From the NCBI GenBank assembly GCA_003450815.1, contig DMES01000065.1, positions 49,840 to 81,791 on the forward strand: DNA of 31,952 nt. The letters run 5' to 3'. This DNA is from Elusimicrobiota bacterium. GTDB lineage: Bacteria; Elusimicrobiota; Elusimicrobia; Elusimicrobiales; UBA9959. Shown here in pieces: positions 8,017 to 16,274 of this stretch; positions within the stretch are counted from its first letter, which is position 1, and each line of letters starts with the position of its first letter. Position numbers and translations under genes: made by a program. The notes beneath the pieces are model-generated. The model was not told where the DNA came from. It saw nothing but the letters and a program-made list of their open reading frames with translations, and made no database searches.

Positions 8017-8046
8017 TTGAGCCAGGCCCCATTAAATTAATAGACT
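8017..8046 (+). promoter_or_regulatory. Promoter-like block similar to the purE promoter
   Basis: TTGAGC (8017-8022), an 18-bp spacer and TAGACT (8041-8046), with AATTAATAGA shared with the purE promoter region. It points at the alcohol dehydrogenase operon but lies about 325 nt upstream. If active, it would give a long leader or a separate small RNA. The gene-free stretch 7942-8370 otherwise holds GC-rich hairpins (for example GTCGCG 8210-8215 with CGCGAC 8232-8237) and the element at 8244-8301. Confidence 0.4.
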
Positions 8047-8243
8047 AAGGGCTTGTGACAAAACAACCTGGGCACTTTTTTTGCAGCTACTCGGGTCCTT
8101 TGTGTTTTTTGGTCGTTTGTGGGACATAGGCCTTTGGCCGTCTGATAGACATAGTCGCTATTACGGCACTGCCATAGGCTTGAGACGGCGCCTCCAGTGA
8201 GGCTGGCCTGTCGCGGGCCTCTGGCGCTGTTCGCGACTGAGGA

Positions 8244-8301
8244 TTGTAGTGGCAAAGCTTGCTTTGCCTTTTTATAGGCAGAGTAAACTCTGCCACTACA
8301 A
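8244..8301. repeat. Cloverleaf-like palindromic element
   Basis: A 58-bp element. Outer arms TTGTAGT (8244-8250) and ACTACAA (8295-8301) enclose two perfect 7-bp hairpins with 4-nt loops: GGCAAAG/CTTTGCC (8251-8268) and GGCAGAG/CTCTGCC (8277-8294), with an 8-nt T-rich linker. It can form a three-way junction on either strand. It resembles REP-like or MITE-type intergenic repeats and is not part of a gene. Confidence 0.75.
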
Positions 8302-8370
8302 CATCGTCAAGTTATTTTGGCGCGTGTCCTAAGGTTTGCAACGACACTGAAGTTTGTGAGGAGATTGAAA

Positions 8371-9534
8371 ATGAAAAATTTCAACTTTTATAATCCAGTG
8401 AAAATAATTTTTGGGAAGGGGACGATTGAAAAGATCGGAACCGAGGCCGCAAGATACGGCAAAAAGGCCCTGCTTGTTTACGGGAAGGGCAGCATAAAAA
8501 ACAACGGCGTTTACTCCGCCGTAACTGAAAGCCTGAAAGCCTCGGGCGTGGCTTTTGTGGAACACGAAGGCGTAAAACCCAACCCCGTCCTGTCCCACGC
8601 CCGCGAAGGTGTAAAGAAAGCCAAAGAAAACAAATGCGACATCATCATTGCGGTTGGCGGCGGCAGCGTAATTGACGAATCAAAAACCATAGCGGCGGGC
8701 GCGTTATATGGCGGCGATGTATGGGATTTTTTCACAGGCAAAGCGGCGATCAAAGACGCAAGGCCGCTGCTGGCCGTTCTGACCATTCCGGCAACAGGCT
8801 CGGAGATGAACTCCGGCTTCGTCCTGACCAACGAGGAAACCAGTGAAAAATTCGCGTCCGGCTCGGCCGCCTCTTTCCCGAAAGTCTCAATAATGGACCC
8901 GCTCGTCACCATGACCCTTCCTGCGGCCCAAACGGCCAACGGCGCGGTGGACGCCCTGGCGCACATCATAGAGGGCTATTTCACCACCAAGGATAAAGAT
9001 GCTGAAATGACCGACGAGCTGGTGCACGCCATAGCCCGCTCGGTAATCTCAAGCACGGACCGGATACTGGCAAACCCAAAAGATTACAACGCCCGGGCCT
9101 CCATGATGTGGTCGGCCACTCTCGCTTTGAACGGCCTGCAGGCGCTGGGCTATGGCGGCGTAAGTTTTATAAACCACGCTATAGAACATTCGCTCAGCGC
9201 CTTGTACGATATAGCGCACGGAGCGGGGCTCGCCATAGTTATGCCGGCCTGGTTTAAATACGATCTGAAAATTTCCGGGCCGGAACGCCTTGCCAAATTC
9301 GGCAAAGCGGTATTCGGAGTGACGGCAGTTTCGGACAAGGAAGCGGCGGAAAAGACTATCTCCGCCTTTGAGAAATGGTTTGCCAAGATAGGCGCCCCGC
9401 TGAGGCTTTCGGAATTAAAAATACCGGCGGCGGATATCCCTAAAATAGCGGAAAATGCCATGGCGCTGATAAACATGTGGGAAATCGGCTGCGACCGAAA
9501 GTCGGTTGAGGAAATACTCCGCAAAGCGGCATAG
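8371..9534 (+). CDS. Iron-containing alcohol dehydrogenase (butanol dehydrogenase type)
   Basis: A 387-residue cytoplasmic oxidoreductase of the type III metal-dependent alcohol dehydrogenases, reducing aldehydes to alcohols with NAD(P)H. GGGSVIDESK (97-106) binds the nucleotide and PATGSEMNSGFVL lies near 140. The metal ligands fit Asp194, His198, His269 and His283, with the spacing seen in FucO and YqhD. The sequence is closest in feel to the YqhD/Bdh branch; the substrate cannot be told. I chose the ATG at 8371 because GAGGAG sits 7 nt upstream (8358-8363); an upstream in-frame TTG at 8317 would add a poorly conserved 18-residue tail. It is first in an operon with lnt, which begins 12 nt after its stop. 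Confidence 0.92.
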   Translation: MKNFNFYNPVKIIFGKGTIEKIGTEAARYGKKALLVYGKGSIKNNGVYSAVTESLKASGVAFVEHEGVKPNPVLSHAREGVKKAKENKCDIIIAVGGGSVIDESKTIAAGALYGGDVWDFFTGKAAIKDARPLLAVLTIPATGSEMNSGFVLTNEETSEKFASGSAASFPKVSIMDPLVTMTLPAAQTANGAVDALAHIIEGYFTTKDKDAEMTDELVHAIARSVISSTDRILANPKDYNARASMMWSATLALNGLQALGYGGVSFINHAIEHSLSALYDIAHGAGLAIVMPAWFKYDLKISGPERLAKFGKAVFGVTAVSDKEAAEKTISAFEKWFAKIGAPLRLSELKIPAADIPKIAENAMALINMWEIGCDRKSVEEILRKAA

Positions 9535-9546
9535 GAGAATATAATC

Positions 9547-10992
9547 ATGAACAAAATAAAAGCGCCAGTACGCTGGCTCCTCGCCGGACTCTCCGGAGCG
9601 CTGCTTGTGCTTTCGTTCCCGCCTTTCGCCCTATGGCCGCTGGCCTGGGTAGCGTTATGCCCGCTGCTCCTGGCCGCCCTGGACTGCCCTAACGCCAAAA
9701 GCGCCGCCAACCTGGGAGGTGTTACCGGTCTTGTCTTTTACGGAACCTCACTGAACTGGATGGTGAAAATATTCGGGCCGGCGGCCGCCGCTTTCTGGTG
9801 CATTTTCGCCCTCTGGATAGCTCTCCACGCGGCATTGCTCTGGAAGATATGGAACAGCAAAAGGACGGGCGTAAATACCGCGCTTAAAAGTTTTCTCTTC
9901 GTTGCGGCGGCAGGCGTCCTTTGGGCCGGGATTGAATATTTCAGGTGTGAAGTATGGTGGCTGGAATGCGCCTGGCTGGCAATGGGCTATAGCCAGACGC
10001 CTGCGCTGCCTATCCTGCAGACAGCAAGCCTTGTCGGTATATATGGTCTCTCCGCGCTAATAATCTCAGCCAACGCCGCCCTATGCCTGCTGATAAAAGA
10101 GCGGCGCGCAGTACCGGCGCTCTTACTTGTCCTGCTTTTATCCATTCTTGGACTCTGGGGACGGCATCGCACCGGAACCCTGCCAATTGAACAGATCAGG
10201 AAATTATCAGTGGCTTTGGTGCAGGACGAAAGCTTTAATCTGGAAAGTCTGGCCAAATTCAGCTTAAGGCCTGAAGCTAAAAATGCCGACCTGCTGATCT
10301 GGCCGGAGTATTCCTTCACAGTTCAGCCGGACCAGGAAGACAAATATCTCGCTTTGCTTTCAAAGAGCCTTAAGGGCTCCCGCGCCGTAAAAATGATAGG
10401 GGCGGGCGTGTTCCCTGAGGACGAAAAGTCAAAGACCAGAATGAGAGATTATGCCTGGTTCATATCCCCCGAAGGCAAAACTCTCGGCTTTTACGACAAG
10501 CTTCATCCCATTCCCTATGTTGAAAAGCGCTTCCGCTCCAGCAACAAAAATCTCATAGCAAACCATTCACCCGCGTATGTAGCCACACCGGCGGGCAATC
10601 TGGGCCCGCAAATATGTTATGACCTGGACTTTGAAAACGGCTCACGCAAAATGGCGGAGCAGGGCGCGCAGATATTGGTCTCCAACAGCCTGGATCCCGC
10701 CGTATGGGGGAAATGGCAGCACCTCCAGCACTCGGCCATGTCGCCGGCAAGAGCGGTGGAATCAGGCCTGTGGCTTGTCAGGGCCGCGTCTTCCGGCTCC
10801 TCGCAGATAATAGACCCGCTGGGGAAAATACGAGCGGCCCTGCCGCCGGAAGGCTCCGGCCTGCTCACCGGCACTGCCTACCTTACAGCACCGGGAACTT
10901 TTTACTCAAGATACGGCTGGCTTTTCGCCCGGCTCTGCCTTTTAGCGGCGATGGCCGCCGTGCTTATCTATTGGAGGCCGTTTAGAAAGTGA
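9547..10992 (+). CDS. lnt: Apolipoprotein N-acyltransferase
   Basis: A 481-residue inner-membrane enzyme that adds the third acyl chain to the N-terminal cysteine of lipoproteins, using phospholipid. About six N-terminal membrane helices (about 8-200) are followed by a periplasmic nitrilase-like domain, then a last helix (about 455-477). The catalytic triad is visible as Glu254 (LIWPEYSF), Lys318 (FYDKLHPIPY) and Cys357 (GPQICYDLDF), matching E. coli Glu267/Lys335/Cys387 in order. AGGAG overlaps the stop of the alcohol dehydrogenase gene and is 9 nt from the ATG. Several lipoproteins in this window would be its substrates. Confidence 0.94.
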   Translation: MNKIKAPVRWLLAGLSGALLVLSFPPFALWPLAWVALCPLLLAALDCPNAKSAANLGGVTGLVFYGTSLNWMVKIFGPAAAAFWCIFALWIALHAALLWKIWNSKRTGVNTALKSFLFVAAAGVLWAGIEYFRCEVWWLECAWLAMGYSQTPALPILQTASLVGIYGLSALIISANAALCLLIKERRAVPALLLVLLLSILGLWGRHRTGTLPIEQIRKLSVALVQDESFNLESLAKFSLRPEAKNADLLIWPEYSFTVQPDQEDKYLALLSKSLKGSRAVKMIGAGVFPEDEKSKTRMRDYAWFISPEGKTLGFYDKLHPIPYVEKRFRSSNKNLIANHSPAYVATPAGNLGPQICYDLDFENGSRKMAEQGAQILVSNSLDPAVWGKWQHLQHSAMSPARAVESGLWLVRAASSGSSQIIDPLGKIRAALPPEGSGLLTGTAYLTAPGTFYSRYGWLFARLCLLAAMAAVLIYWRPFRK

Positions 10993-11099
10993 ACAGCCTG
11001 AGCTACGGAGTAATGGGTGTGTTCTTCGCCATAGGCTGGCTGCGCTACGAAGACACCTCCCCGTTTATCTGGCATATACTGACCAGAATTCTCAAATAA
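10989..11099 (+). CDS. Possible 36-residue membrane peptide
   Basis: GTG at 10989 overlaps the lnt stop codon as GTGA, which is the usual geometry of translational coupling. The peptide would read (M)NSLSYGVMGVFFAIGWLRYEDTS and then a short amphipathic helix ending in ILK. Residues 6-17 are hydrophobic but short for a full membrane span. I know no family for it. It could be a real small protein coupled to lnt or the decayed 5' end of a lost gene. The support is position and open frame only. Confidence 0.35.
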   Translation: MNSLSYGVMGVFFAIGWLRYEDTSPFIWHILTRILK

Positions 11100-11165
11100 G
11101 CAGACAAGCGCCAGCCAACCCGCGCTCAAAAGCGACAAACAGGCACCCTTTACTAACCTGAAAAA

Positions 11166-11294
11166 CTCAGTTGCTTCGTCACACCGGCGGAAGCCGGTGT
11201 CCAGATACCGACGGAACTCTGGATTCCGGTTTGCACCGGAATGACGGAATAAAAAAATCCGGTTTGCTCAGACGTTTATGGTGTTGCAACTGAG
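11166..11294. repeat. MITE-like element with paired inverted repeats
   Basis: A 129-bp block bounded by 9-bp inverted ends CTCAGTTGC (11166-11174) and GCAACTGAG (11286-11294). Inside are two opposed hairpin units: ACACCGGC-GGAA-GCCGGTGT (11181-11200) and ATTCCGGT-TTGC-ACCGGAAT (11223-11242), joined by CCAGA/TCTGG pairing. Each unit is of the GTCA-palindrome-CCAGA type known as dRS3-like repeats. It fills most of the gene-free stretch 11100-11389. Confidence 0.7.
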
Positions 11295-11322
11295 GAATTC
11301 AGGCTAATACCCCAAACGGCTC

Positions 11323-11352
11323 TTGACATTTGGCAAAGCCACGGCGTATACT
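11323..11352 (+). promoter_or_regulatory. Promoter of the clostripain-like gene
   Basis: A consensus -35 TTGACA (11323-11328), an 18-bp spacer and TATACT (11347-11352). Start of transcription is near 11359, about 30 nt before the ATG at 11390. This placement rules out translation from any start codon upstream of the promoter. Confidence 0.8.
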
Positions 11353-11389
11353 ATTACCACAGACACGAATTTTGCAACTACGAGGACTT

Positions 11390-12865
11390 ATGAAAACACG
11401 AATAATATTCTTTTTAGCAGTGGCTTTTGTCCCCGCATTTTTTTTGACGGCGCGATATAGCGGCACGCATAGCAAACCTTCCGACCTCAGAGACGCTCCC
11501 ATTTCAAATAGCGCGCTTGATCAACTGGATCTCGGTAATTTTAATAATGCCGCTCCCCTTCCTGTACCCTACACTCCACAACCCGAGCAGCGAAGCATGG
11601 GAGTAAGCAACTGGATCGCCAGAACCAAAATTAAGCCGCTTACACCCAGGAAGTGGACCATTATGGTGTTTATGAACGGCAAGAACAATCTGAAAGACGC
11701 TATGTTCACAGATGTGAACATGATGGAAGCGATCGGCTCGGACAAGAACATCAATATAGTGGCGGAACTTGGGCGGTCCCGCGGGCTTGCGCTTAAAACC
11801 GATCTTTACAACTGGAATGAGTCGCGCAGGCTTTATATAACCAAAGATGACAATGCAAAGAAAATAACCTCAAAAACGCTGATGGGCAACGGCAGGGCGG
11901 ACATGGGTGATTATAGACGCGTGGTGGATTTTGTTAAGTGGGCCAAAACCAATTTTCCGGCCGATAAATACATGCTGGTAATTTCAGGTCATGGACTTGG
12001 CTGGATGGATCCCAAGCCGGCAGGTAAAGGCGTTTCCTTCGACGATAGAACAAATAATTACATAAGAACCAGGGAGATGGGCCGGCTGCTTCAGGAGTCC
12101 GGCAAAGTGGACATACTCACTTTTGACGCCTGCCTTATGCAGACCGGCGAAGTTGCTGCGGAAATCGGGAATAAAGTCTCTTACATCCTGGGCTCGGAAG
12201 AGGTAGTGCCCGGTCTTGGGCTTCCATATCATATACTGCTTGGCATTCTAGCACAGCGGCCGGACATGAGCGCATTGGATTTCTCCAGTATCATAACCCT
12301 GAGCTATACCAAATTTTACCAGCAATATGTTAAAGGAGTGCTCTTCTCAGCCGTTCGGGCGGATAAAATAGACGGTTTTCACAGGCTGGTCAGGAAATTT
12401 ACGACGCTCGCCATAGAAACCAGTGACACCGCCGCGCTTACCGCGGCCCGGGATGGTGTACTTCGGATGGACATACCTTTATTCGGAGATCTTTACAACT
12501 TCCTGGAACTATACAGCGCAAACATGAAAAAGCAGGACGCCCGCATTTCAAGCGCGATACGCGATCTGCAAAAATACATCAAGGAAGAGTTGATAGCGGT
12601 AAACAGCTATTTCGGGGTCAACTCAAAAGGCAGAAACTACCAGGACGGACATGGCGTATCGCTTTACATCCCTTACGCTCCGGCCGATGGTGTAAATAAT
12701 GTGCCGATTTCGGAAGTTGAAGCTCGTTTTGAAGCGCCATACACAGACTTCGCTTTCACCCGGTCAACCGGCTGGTATGAGCTGGTGTCTTTAATGTCTA
12801 CGCTTCCAAGTGCCGGCCAAAAGCGTGGCCAGCACACACCGCTTCAGAACACACTGCTTCAGTAA
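11390..12865 (+). CDS. Secreted clostripain-family cysteine protease (C11)
   Basis: A 491-residue predicted exported peptidase of family C11. An N-terminal signal segment (RIIFFLAVAFVPAFFLTA, about 4-21) is followed by a low-complexity linker and the catalytic domain from about residue 88 (KWTIMVFMNGKNNL). The catalytic His201 lies in VISGHGLGW and Cys248 in LTFDACLMQ, the family's His/Cys dyad. Clostripain relatives cut after arginine; specificity here is not shown. I chose the ATG at 11390 because GAGG lies just upstream and the promoter lies at 11323-11352. It is a single-gene unit bracketed by two inverted-repeat elements (11166-11294 and 12884-12972). Confidence 0.9.
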   Translation: MKTRIIFFLAVAFVPAFFLTARYSGTHSKPSDLRDAPISNSALDQLDLGNFNNAAPLPVPYTPQPEQRSMGVSNWIARTKIKPLTPRKWTIMVFMNGKNNLKDAMFTDVNMMEAIGSDKNINIVAELGRSRGLALKTDLYNWNESRRLYITKDDNAKKITSKTLMGNGRADMGDYRRVVDFVKWAKTNFPADKYMLVISGHGLGWMDPKPAGKGVSFDDRTNNYIRTREMGRLLQESGKVDILTFDACLMQTGEVAAEIGNKVSYILGSEEVVPGLGLPYHILLGILAQRPDMSALDFSSIITLSYTKFYQQYVKGVLFSAVRADKIDGFHRLVRKFTTLAIETSDTAALTAARDGVLRMDIPLFGDLYNFLELYSANMKKQDARISSAIRDLQKYIKEELIAVNSYFGVNSKGRNYQDGHGVSLYIPYAPADGVNNVPISEVEARFEAPYTDFAFTRSTGWYELVSLMSTLPSAGQKRGQHTPLQNTLLQ

Positions 12866-12883
12866 CCGCCAAATAAAAAGTGC

Positions 12884-12972
12884 GTCTTTCCGGCGAAAGC
12901 CGGAATCAATGATTGGCCAGATACTACGACTTGATATAATGCATTCTGGATTCCGGCTTTCGCCGGAAAGAC
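12884..12972. repeat. Pair of 24-bp inverted repeats (dRS3-like)
   Basis: The 24-bp unit at 12884-12907 returns as an exact reverse complement at 12949-12972, 41 bp apart. Each unit is itself a hairpin, TTCCGGC-GAAA-GCCGGAA, with a GNRA-type loop. It lies between the convergent clostripain-like and acyl-CoA synthetase genes and could also end transcription from both sides. It is related in form to the element at 11166-11294. Confidence 0.75.
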
Positions 12973-12995
12973 AGAAATATGGCGGGTGTCCCAAA

Positions 12996-15284
12996 TCAGA
13001 ATTCAGGAGAGCGACAGCTTTTTTTCACATATTCCAGATACTTCCGGTAAACTTCCACGGCGCGGTCGGCTGAGCGGAAAACCGGCATACCCAGCGTAAG
13101 CGCGTAATCGCAGTAGGGATCATAAAGCCCACCCGATGCCACACAGAACAGCACCGGCTTGGCGGCGCTTTTCATCTGGGCCGCCACAGCTGGCAAATAT
13201 GATTTATCCAGATCGTCCGGGTAAGGCCCGCCGCCCTTCGGCAAAGTGTTCAGCGCCGGAGTGAGCGGGATCATGGAAAGCACCACCGCCCCGAATTCGT
13301 CCGACGCCAGCACAAGCCCGGTTATCCGCTCCACCGCTCCGTCCGCAGCCATCGGAGTAACATCCATGGGGTTCTTAACATCTACAATGGCGTCCAGCTT
13401 AAAGTCCTGCAGCACCTTGTTCATGTTCCCGATAAGTTCCCGGTCCTTTATCTCGGCCGTCATGGCGCCTTTGACGCTGTCGGCCATGCCGGCCGATTCA
13501 AAACCCGCGTTGCTGATAAAAAAAGTATTGCCGGTTTTTATGGTAAACCCGGAAAAGTAGCAGGCCATGGCGGACAGGTCGTTGAAATCATCAAAAGTTT
13601 CGGCAACCAGAGCGCCCGCTTTCTCAAGTATATTTTTTGTAACCAAATAATCTCCGGCTATGGAAGCCGTATGTCCCATAACCGCTTTCTGCCCAACAAC
13701 CGTCCTGCCGGCTTTATATACTATCACCCGCTTTCCTTTCTTAACAGCTTTTTCCACCACCTGTGCCAGAAGAAGCCCGTCGGCGTACTTGAAGCCTTCA
13801 ATATAAACCAGCAGCACCCCAATATCGTCATTTTCCGCAAGCTTCTCAACGTAGTCCACCACAGTTATATCCTGCTGGTTGCCCACCGTTATGCTGTAGG
13901 CCGGCTTAAGCCACGGCATCTTGCTTAGCGCGGAGATAACGAAAGCGCCGCTCTGGCTGACAAAAGCCGTTTCCGCTATGTGGGGGTTTTCCCCAAGGGG
14001 ATAGGCCATCTTATACTCCGGGATAAAAAGCGTATTTACTTTTGAGCGCGGCAGAACTATCCCCAGGGAATTGCCGCCGCTCAGCACAAAATCCGGGTTG
14101 ACGGCTTTGGCCTCCGCTATGGTCCGCACAACGCTCGCGCCCATGCCCTCGCTGCCCGCCTTCTCGCCCATGCCGCCCGATATAAGCACCACGCCGTTTA
14201 CCTTGCCCGAAGCGCCGGCTCTGGCCAGCACGTCCGGCACTTCTTTTGAAGGCACGGCCACCACATACATATCCACCGTTTCCGGAAGGTCTTTAGGATC
14301 GGCCCAGCATTTTACTCCGTCTATTGCGCCGGTGTAATCTTTAATTATATAGGTCCGGCTCCTGTCAAAACCGGCCTTAAGCACATTGTTTAGAATTATG
14401 CGGGCCATGTTCATCTTGCCTTCGCTCACACCCACGATAGCGACACTGGCTGGTTTTAAAAGCCCGGCAATGCCTTTAGCGGAAGGGCGCGCCCTTTCTT
14501 TTTTCTCCGCCTTTCTGAAGCGCAGCACCCCGTCCAAAGCCACCAGCCTTCCATTCGCTACCGCCACAGGGTTCACTTCAAATTCCACTATCGCCCATTC
14601 AGATTGGCCGCCGTCGCGGAAATGTTTCATTATCCCGGCGAAAGCTTCCAGCCACTCTATCATATCCTCGTCCCGGGCTATGCGTTTGGAGCCGCGCACG
14701 CAGCCGGACGTATACCGCCATATCCAGGCTCCGTCCAGGAACTTCTGCCAGTCCCGCCGGTTATGGGCAAGGTCCACCGGCATGATGGCCGGGCTCATGC
14801 CGGCTTTAAGCGACGCAGTAAGCCCTTCGGCATTAGTGCCGCCCACACCCAGAGTGATAACCGGCCCGAAAGCATCATCAGCCCTTGCGCCGACCATAAG
14901 CTCCTCTCCGAGCGCGAAGGGGGAATGTTCGGCGAATTCGGAGGCCATAAAACTTTCAGCGTCGGGAAAGGCGGCTTTCATTAAGCGAAAAGCTTCCGCG
15001 ACGGCCCCCTTTTCCTTAGGGACGATCTTCACGCCCCCGGACTCAGTTTTATGTAGAGTCTTTGAGGAAACCAGTTTAAGCACCAGTTTATCACCGGAAA
15101 GTTTGGAACATGCTTCAAGAGCGGCGGCTGACGGCTCAAGCGCACGGGTGGGATAAAGCGAATATTGTGGCACGCACAAACCGGCTATTTTCAAGACCTC
15201 ATAAACTTCCGTTTCACTTAGAGCCGAACGATTTTCAAGTCCGGCCCGGCCGAGTATTTTTTCTATCCCGGAAAAATTTTTCAT
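12996..15284 (-). CDS. ADP-forming acyl-CoA (acetate-CoA) synthetase, beta-alpha fusion
   Basis: A 762-residue enzyme of the NDP-forming acyl-CoA synthetase family, which turns acyl-CoA + ADP + Pi into acid + ATP + CoA. The ATP-grasp part comes first (about 22-258; LVLKLVSSKTLHKTESGGV near 67-85, GPVITLGVGG near 140). The CoA-binding Rossmann domain follows (from about 275; SVAIVGVSEG), then the succinyl-CoA-ligase-like part with the phosphohistidine candidate His538 in MGHTASIAG. This order (beta then alpha) is the reverse of the common alpha-beta fusion. TGGAG lies a few bases before the ATG. It follows the PfkB kinase gene by 15 nt, so the two form an operon. Confidence 0.9.
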   Translation of the reverse strand: MKNFSGIEKILGRAGLENRSALSETEVYEVLKIAGLCVPQYSLYPTRALEPSAAALEACSKLSGDKLVLKLVSSKTLHKTESGGVKIVPKEKGAVAEAFRLMKAAFPDAESFMASEFAEHSPFALGEELMVGARADDAFGPVITLGVGGTNAEGLTASLKAGMSPAIMPVDLAHNRRDWQKFLDGAWIWRYTSGCVRGSKRIARDEDMIEWLEAFAGIMKHFRDGGQSEWAIVEFEVNPVAVANGRLVALDGVLRFRKAEKKERARPSAKGIAGLLKPASVAIVGVSEGKMNMARIILNNVLKAGFDRSRTYIIKDYTGAIDGVKCWADPKDLPETVDMYVVAVPSKEVPDVLARAGASGKVNGVVLISGGMGEKAGSEGMGASVVRTIAEAKAVNPDFVLSGGNSLGIVLPRSKVNTLFIPEYKMAYPLGENPHIAETAFVSQSGAFVISALSKMPWLKPAYSITVGNQQDITVVDYVEKLAENDDIGVLLVYIEGFKYADGLLLAQVVEKAVKKGKRVIVYKAGRTVVGQKAVMGHTASIAGDYLVTKNILEKAGALVAETFDDFNDLSAMACYFSGFTIKTGNTFFISNAGFESAGMADSVKGAMTAEIKDRELIGNMNKVLQDFKLDAIVDVKNPMDVTPMAADGAVERITGLVLASDEFGAVVLSMIPLTPALNTLPKGGGPYPDDLDKSYLPAVAAQMKSAAKPVLFCVASGGLYDPYCDYALTLGMPVFRSADRAVEVYRKYLEYVKKSCRSPEF

Positions 15285-15299
15285 ATAAACTCCATTCCA

Positions 15300-16235
15300 C
15301 TAAAACATCTTCTTTACCCCTGCCTTTTGCGCGAAGGCAAGGGCCTCACGCCGGTCTATCACCCCGGCCCCCAGACTAAGGCAATCCGAAGCAGCAAACC
15401 CCGCGGCAAGCTTAAGCGTTCTTTCAAAATCAAAACCATTAAGAAACCCGGCCACGAACCCGGCCATAAAAGAATCCCCGGCGCCCACGGGGCTTTTAAG
15501 CCCCGCCAGTTTTGGCGGAGTTATCCGCCACAAACCGAAGTGGGAAACAGCGAACGAAGGATTGGCGCGATCTGTAACAATAAGGGCCTTAAGACCGCTT
15601 TTTGTGTGTTTTTTAAAAAAATCCGAAATGCCGCGGGCGGAAAACCTGCGGCCGGAAAGCTCCTCGAATTCATAACGGTTTATTTTTAAAGCATCAGCCC
15701 CCGCTGCAAGTCCCTCTTTCAAAACCCAGCCGCGGGCGTCAAAAATGGTGAAACAGCCGTTGGCTTTGCCGGCGCGCACAATTTTTGCGTAAAAACCTTT
15801 TTTAAGCCCGGCTGAAACCCTGCCGCATACCGCAAGTATCTTAAAACCGCCAGCCATGGCAGCAAACTGCCGCAGGAAATCAGCCTGCGCACGGGCCGGA
15901 ACGGCGGGCCCCTCCTCGTTAAAATCCGTGGAAAGGCCCCTGGAGTCAACAACGGAAAGGCAAACGCGCGATTCTCCGTTTTTGTGCCTTACGAGAAAAG
16001 CGTCAAGCCCTTCTCCCTTTAATGCCCGCTCTATCCATAAACCATTAAGGCCGCTTATGAAGCCCGCCACTTTTGGCCGCAAACCCCACGAAAAAAGGGC
16101 TCTTGCCACATTCACGCCTTTGCCGCCGACCGTGGTAAGCGTTTCCGCGAAACGGTAAATGCGGCCCCTTTCAAAGCGACCGATCACAGCGGTTTTGTCA
16201 ACGGCCAGATTGAGATTCACAATGAGTATTTTCAT
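15300..16235 (-). CDS. PfkB-family sugar-phosphate kinase (1-phosphofructokinase type)
   Basis: A 311-residue cytoplasmic kinase of the ribokinase/PfkB family, closest in pattern to FruK/LacC, which phosphorylate fructose-1-phosphate or tagatose-6-phosphate with ATP. The N-terminus KILIVNLNLAVDKT and GGKGVNVAR (38-46) give the first PfkB signature. PVGAGDSFMAGF (249-260) is the second, with Asp254 as the catalytic base. No PTS gene is nearby, so the substrate could also be fructose-6-phosphate. It is the first gene of the operon with the ADP-forming acyl-CoA synthetase and is divergent from the AsmA-like gene across a 39-bp AT-rich spacer. Confidence 0.87.
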   Translation of the reverse strand: MKILIVNLNLAVDKTAVIGRFERGRIYRFAETLTTVGGKGVNVARALFSWGLRPKVAGFISGLNGLWIERALKGEGLDAFLVRHKNGESRVCLSVVDSRGLSTDFNEEGPAVPARAQADFLRQFAAMAGGFKILAVCGRVSAGLKKGFYAKIVRAGKANGCFTIFDARGWVLKEGLAAGADALKINRYEFEELSGRRFSARGISDFFKKHTKSGLKALIVTDRANPSFAVSHFGLWRITPPKLAGLKSPVGAGDSFMAGFVAGFLNGFDFERTLKLAAGFAASDCLSLGAGVIDRREALAFAQKAGVKKMF

Positions 16236-16262
16236 TATTATTTAAATAATTTAGCATTTTTG

Positions 16263-16268
16263 TATAAT
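16263..16268 (+). promoter_or_regulatory. -10 box touching the AsmA-like start codon
   Basis: A perfect TATAAT ends 6 nt before the ATG at 16275, which would place the first transcribed base at or next to the start codon. No Shine-Dalgarno is present. The -35 is not clear. Confidence 0.55.
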
Positions 16269-16274
16269 TGAAGC

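Noticed and set aside
8037..8296. Reverse-strand small frames before the alcohol dehydrogenase
   Set aside because: They cover the hairpin-rich spacer and the cloverleaf element, with no ribosome-binding site or known motif.
8317..8370. Upstream start for the alcohol dehydrogenase
   Set aside because: The ATG at 8371 has GAGGAG at proper distance, and the added residues do not resemble the family N-terminus.
11330..11389. Upstream start for the clostripain-like protein
   Set aside because: It would lie inside the promoter, and the signal peptide begins properly at 11390.
14386..15156. Forward open frame of 256 codons
   Set aside because: It is antisense to the well-supported acyl-CoA synthetase gene and arises from its GC-rich codon pattern.
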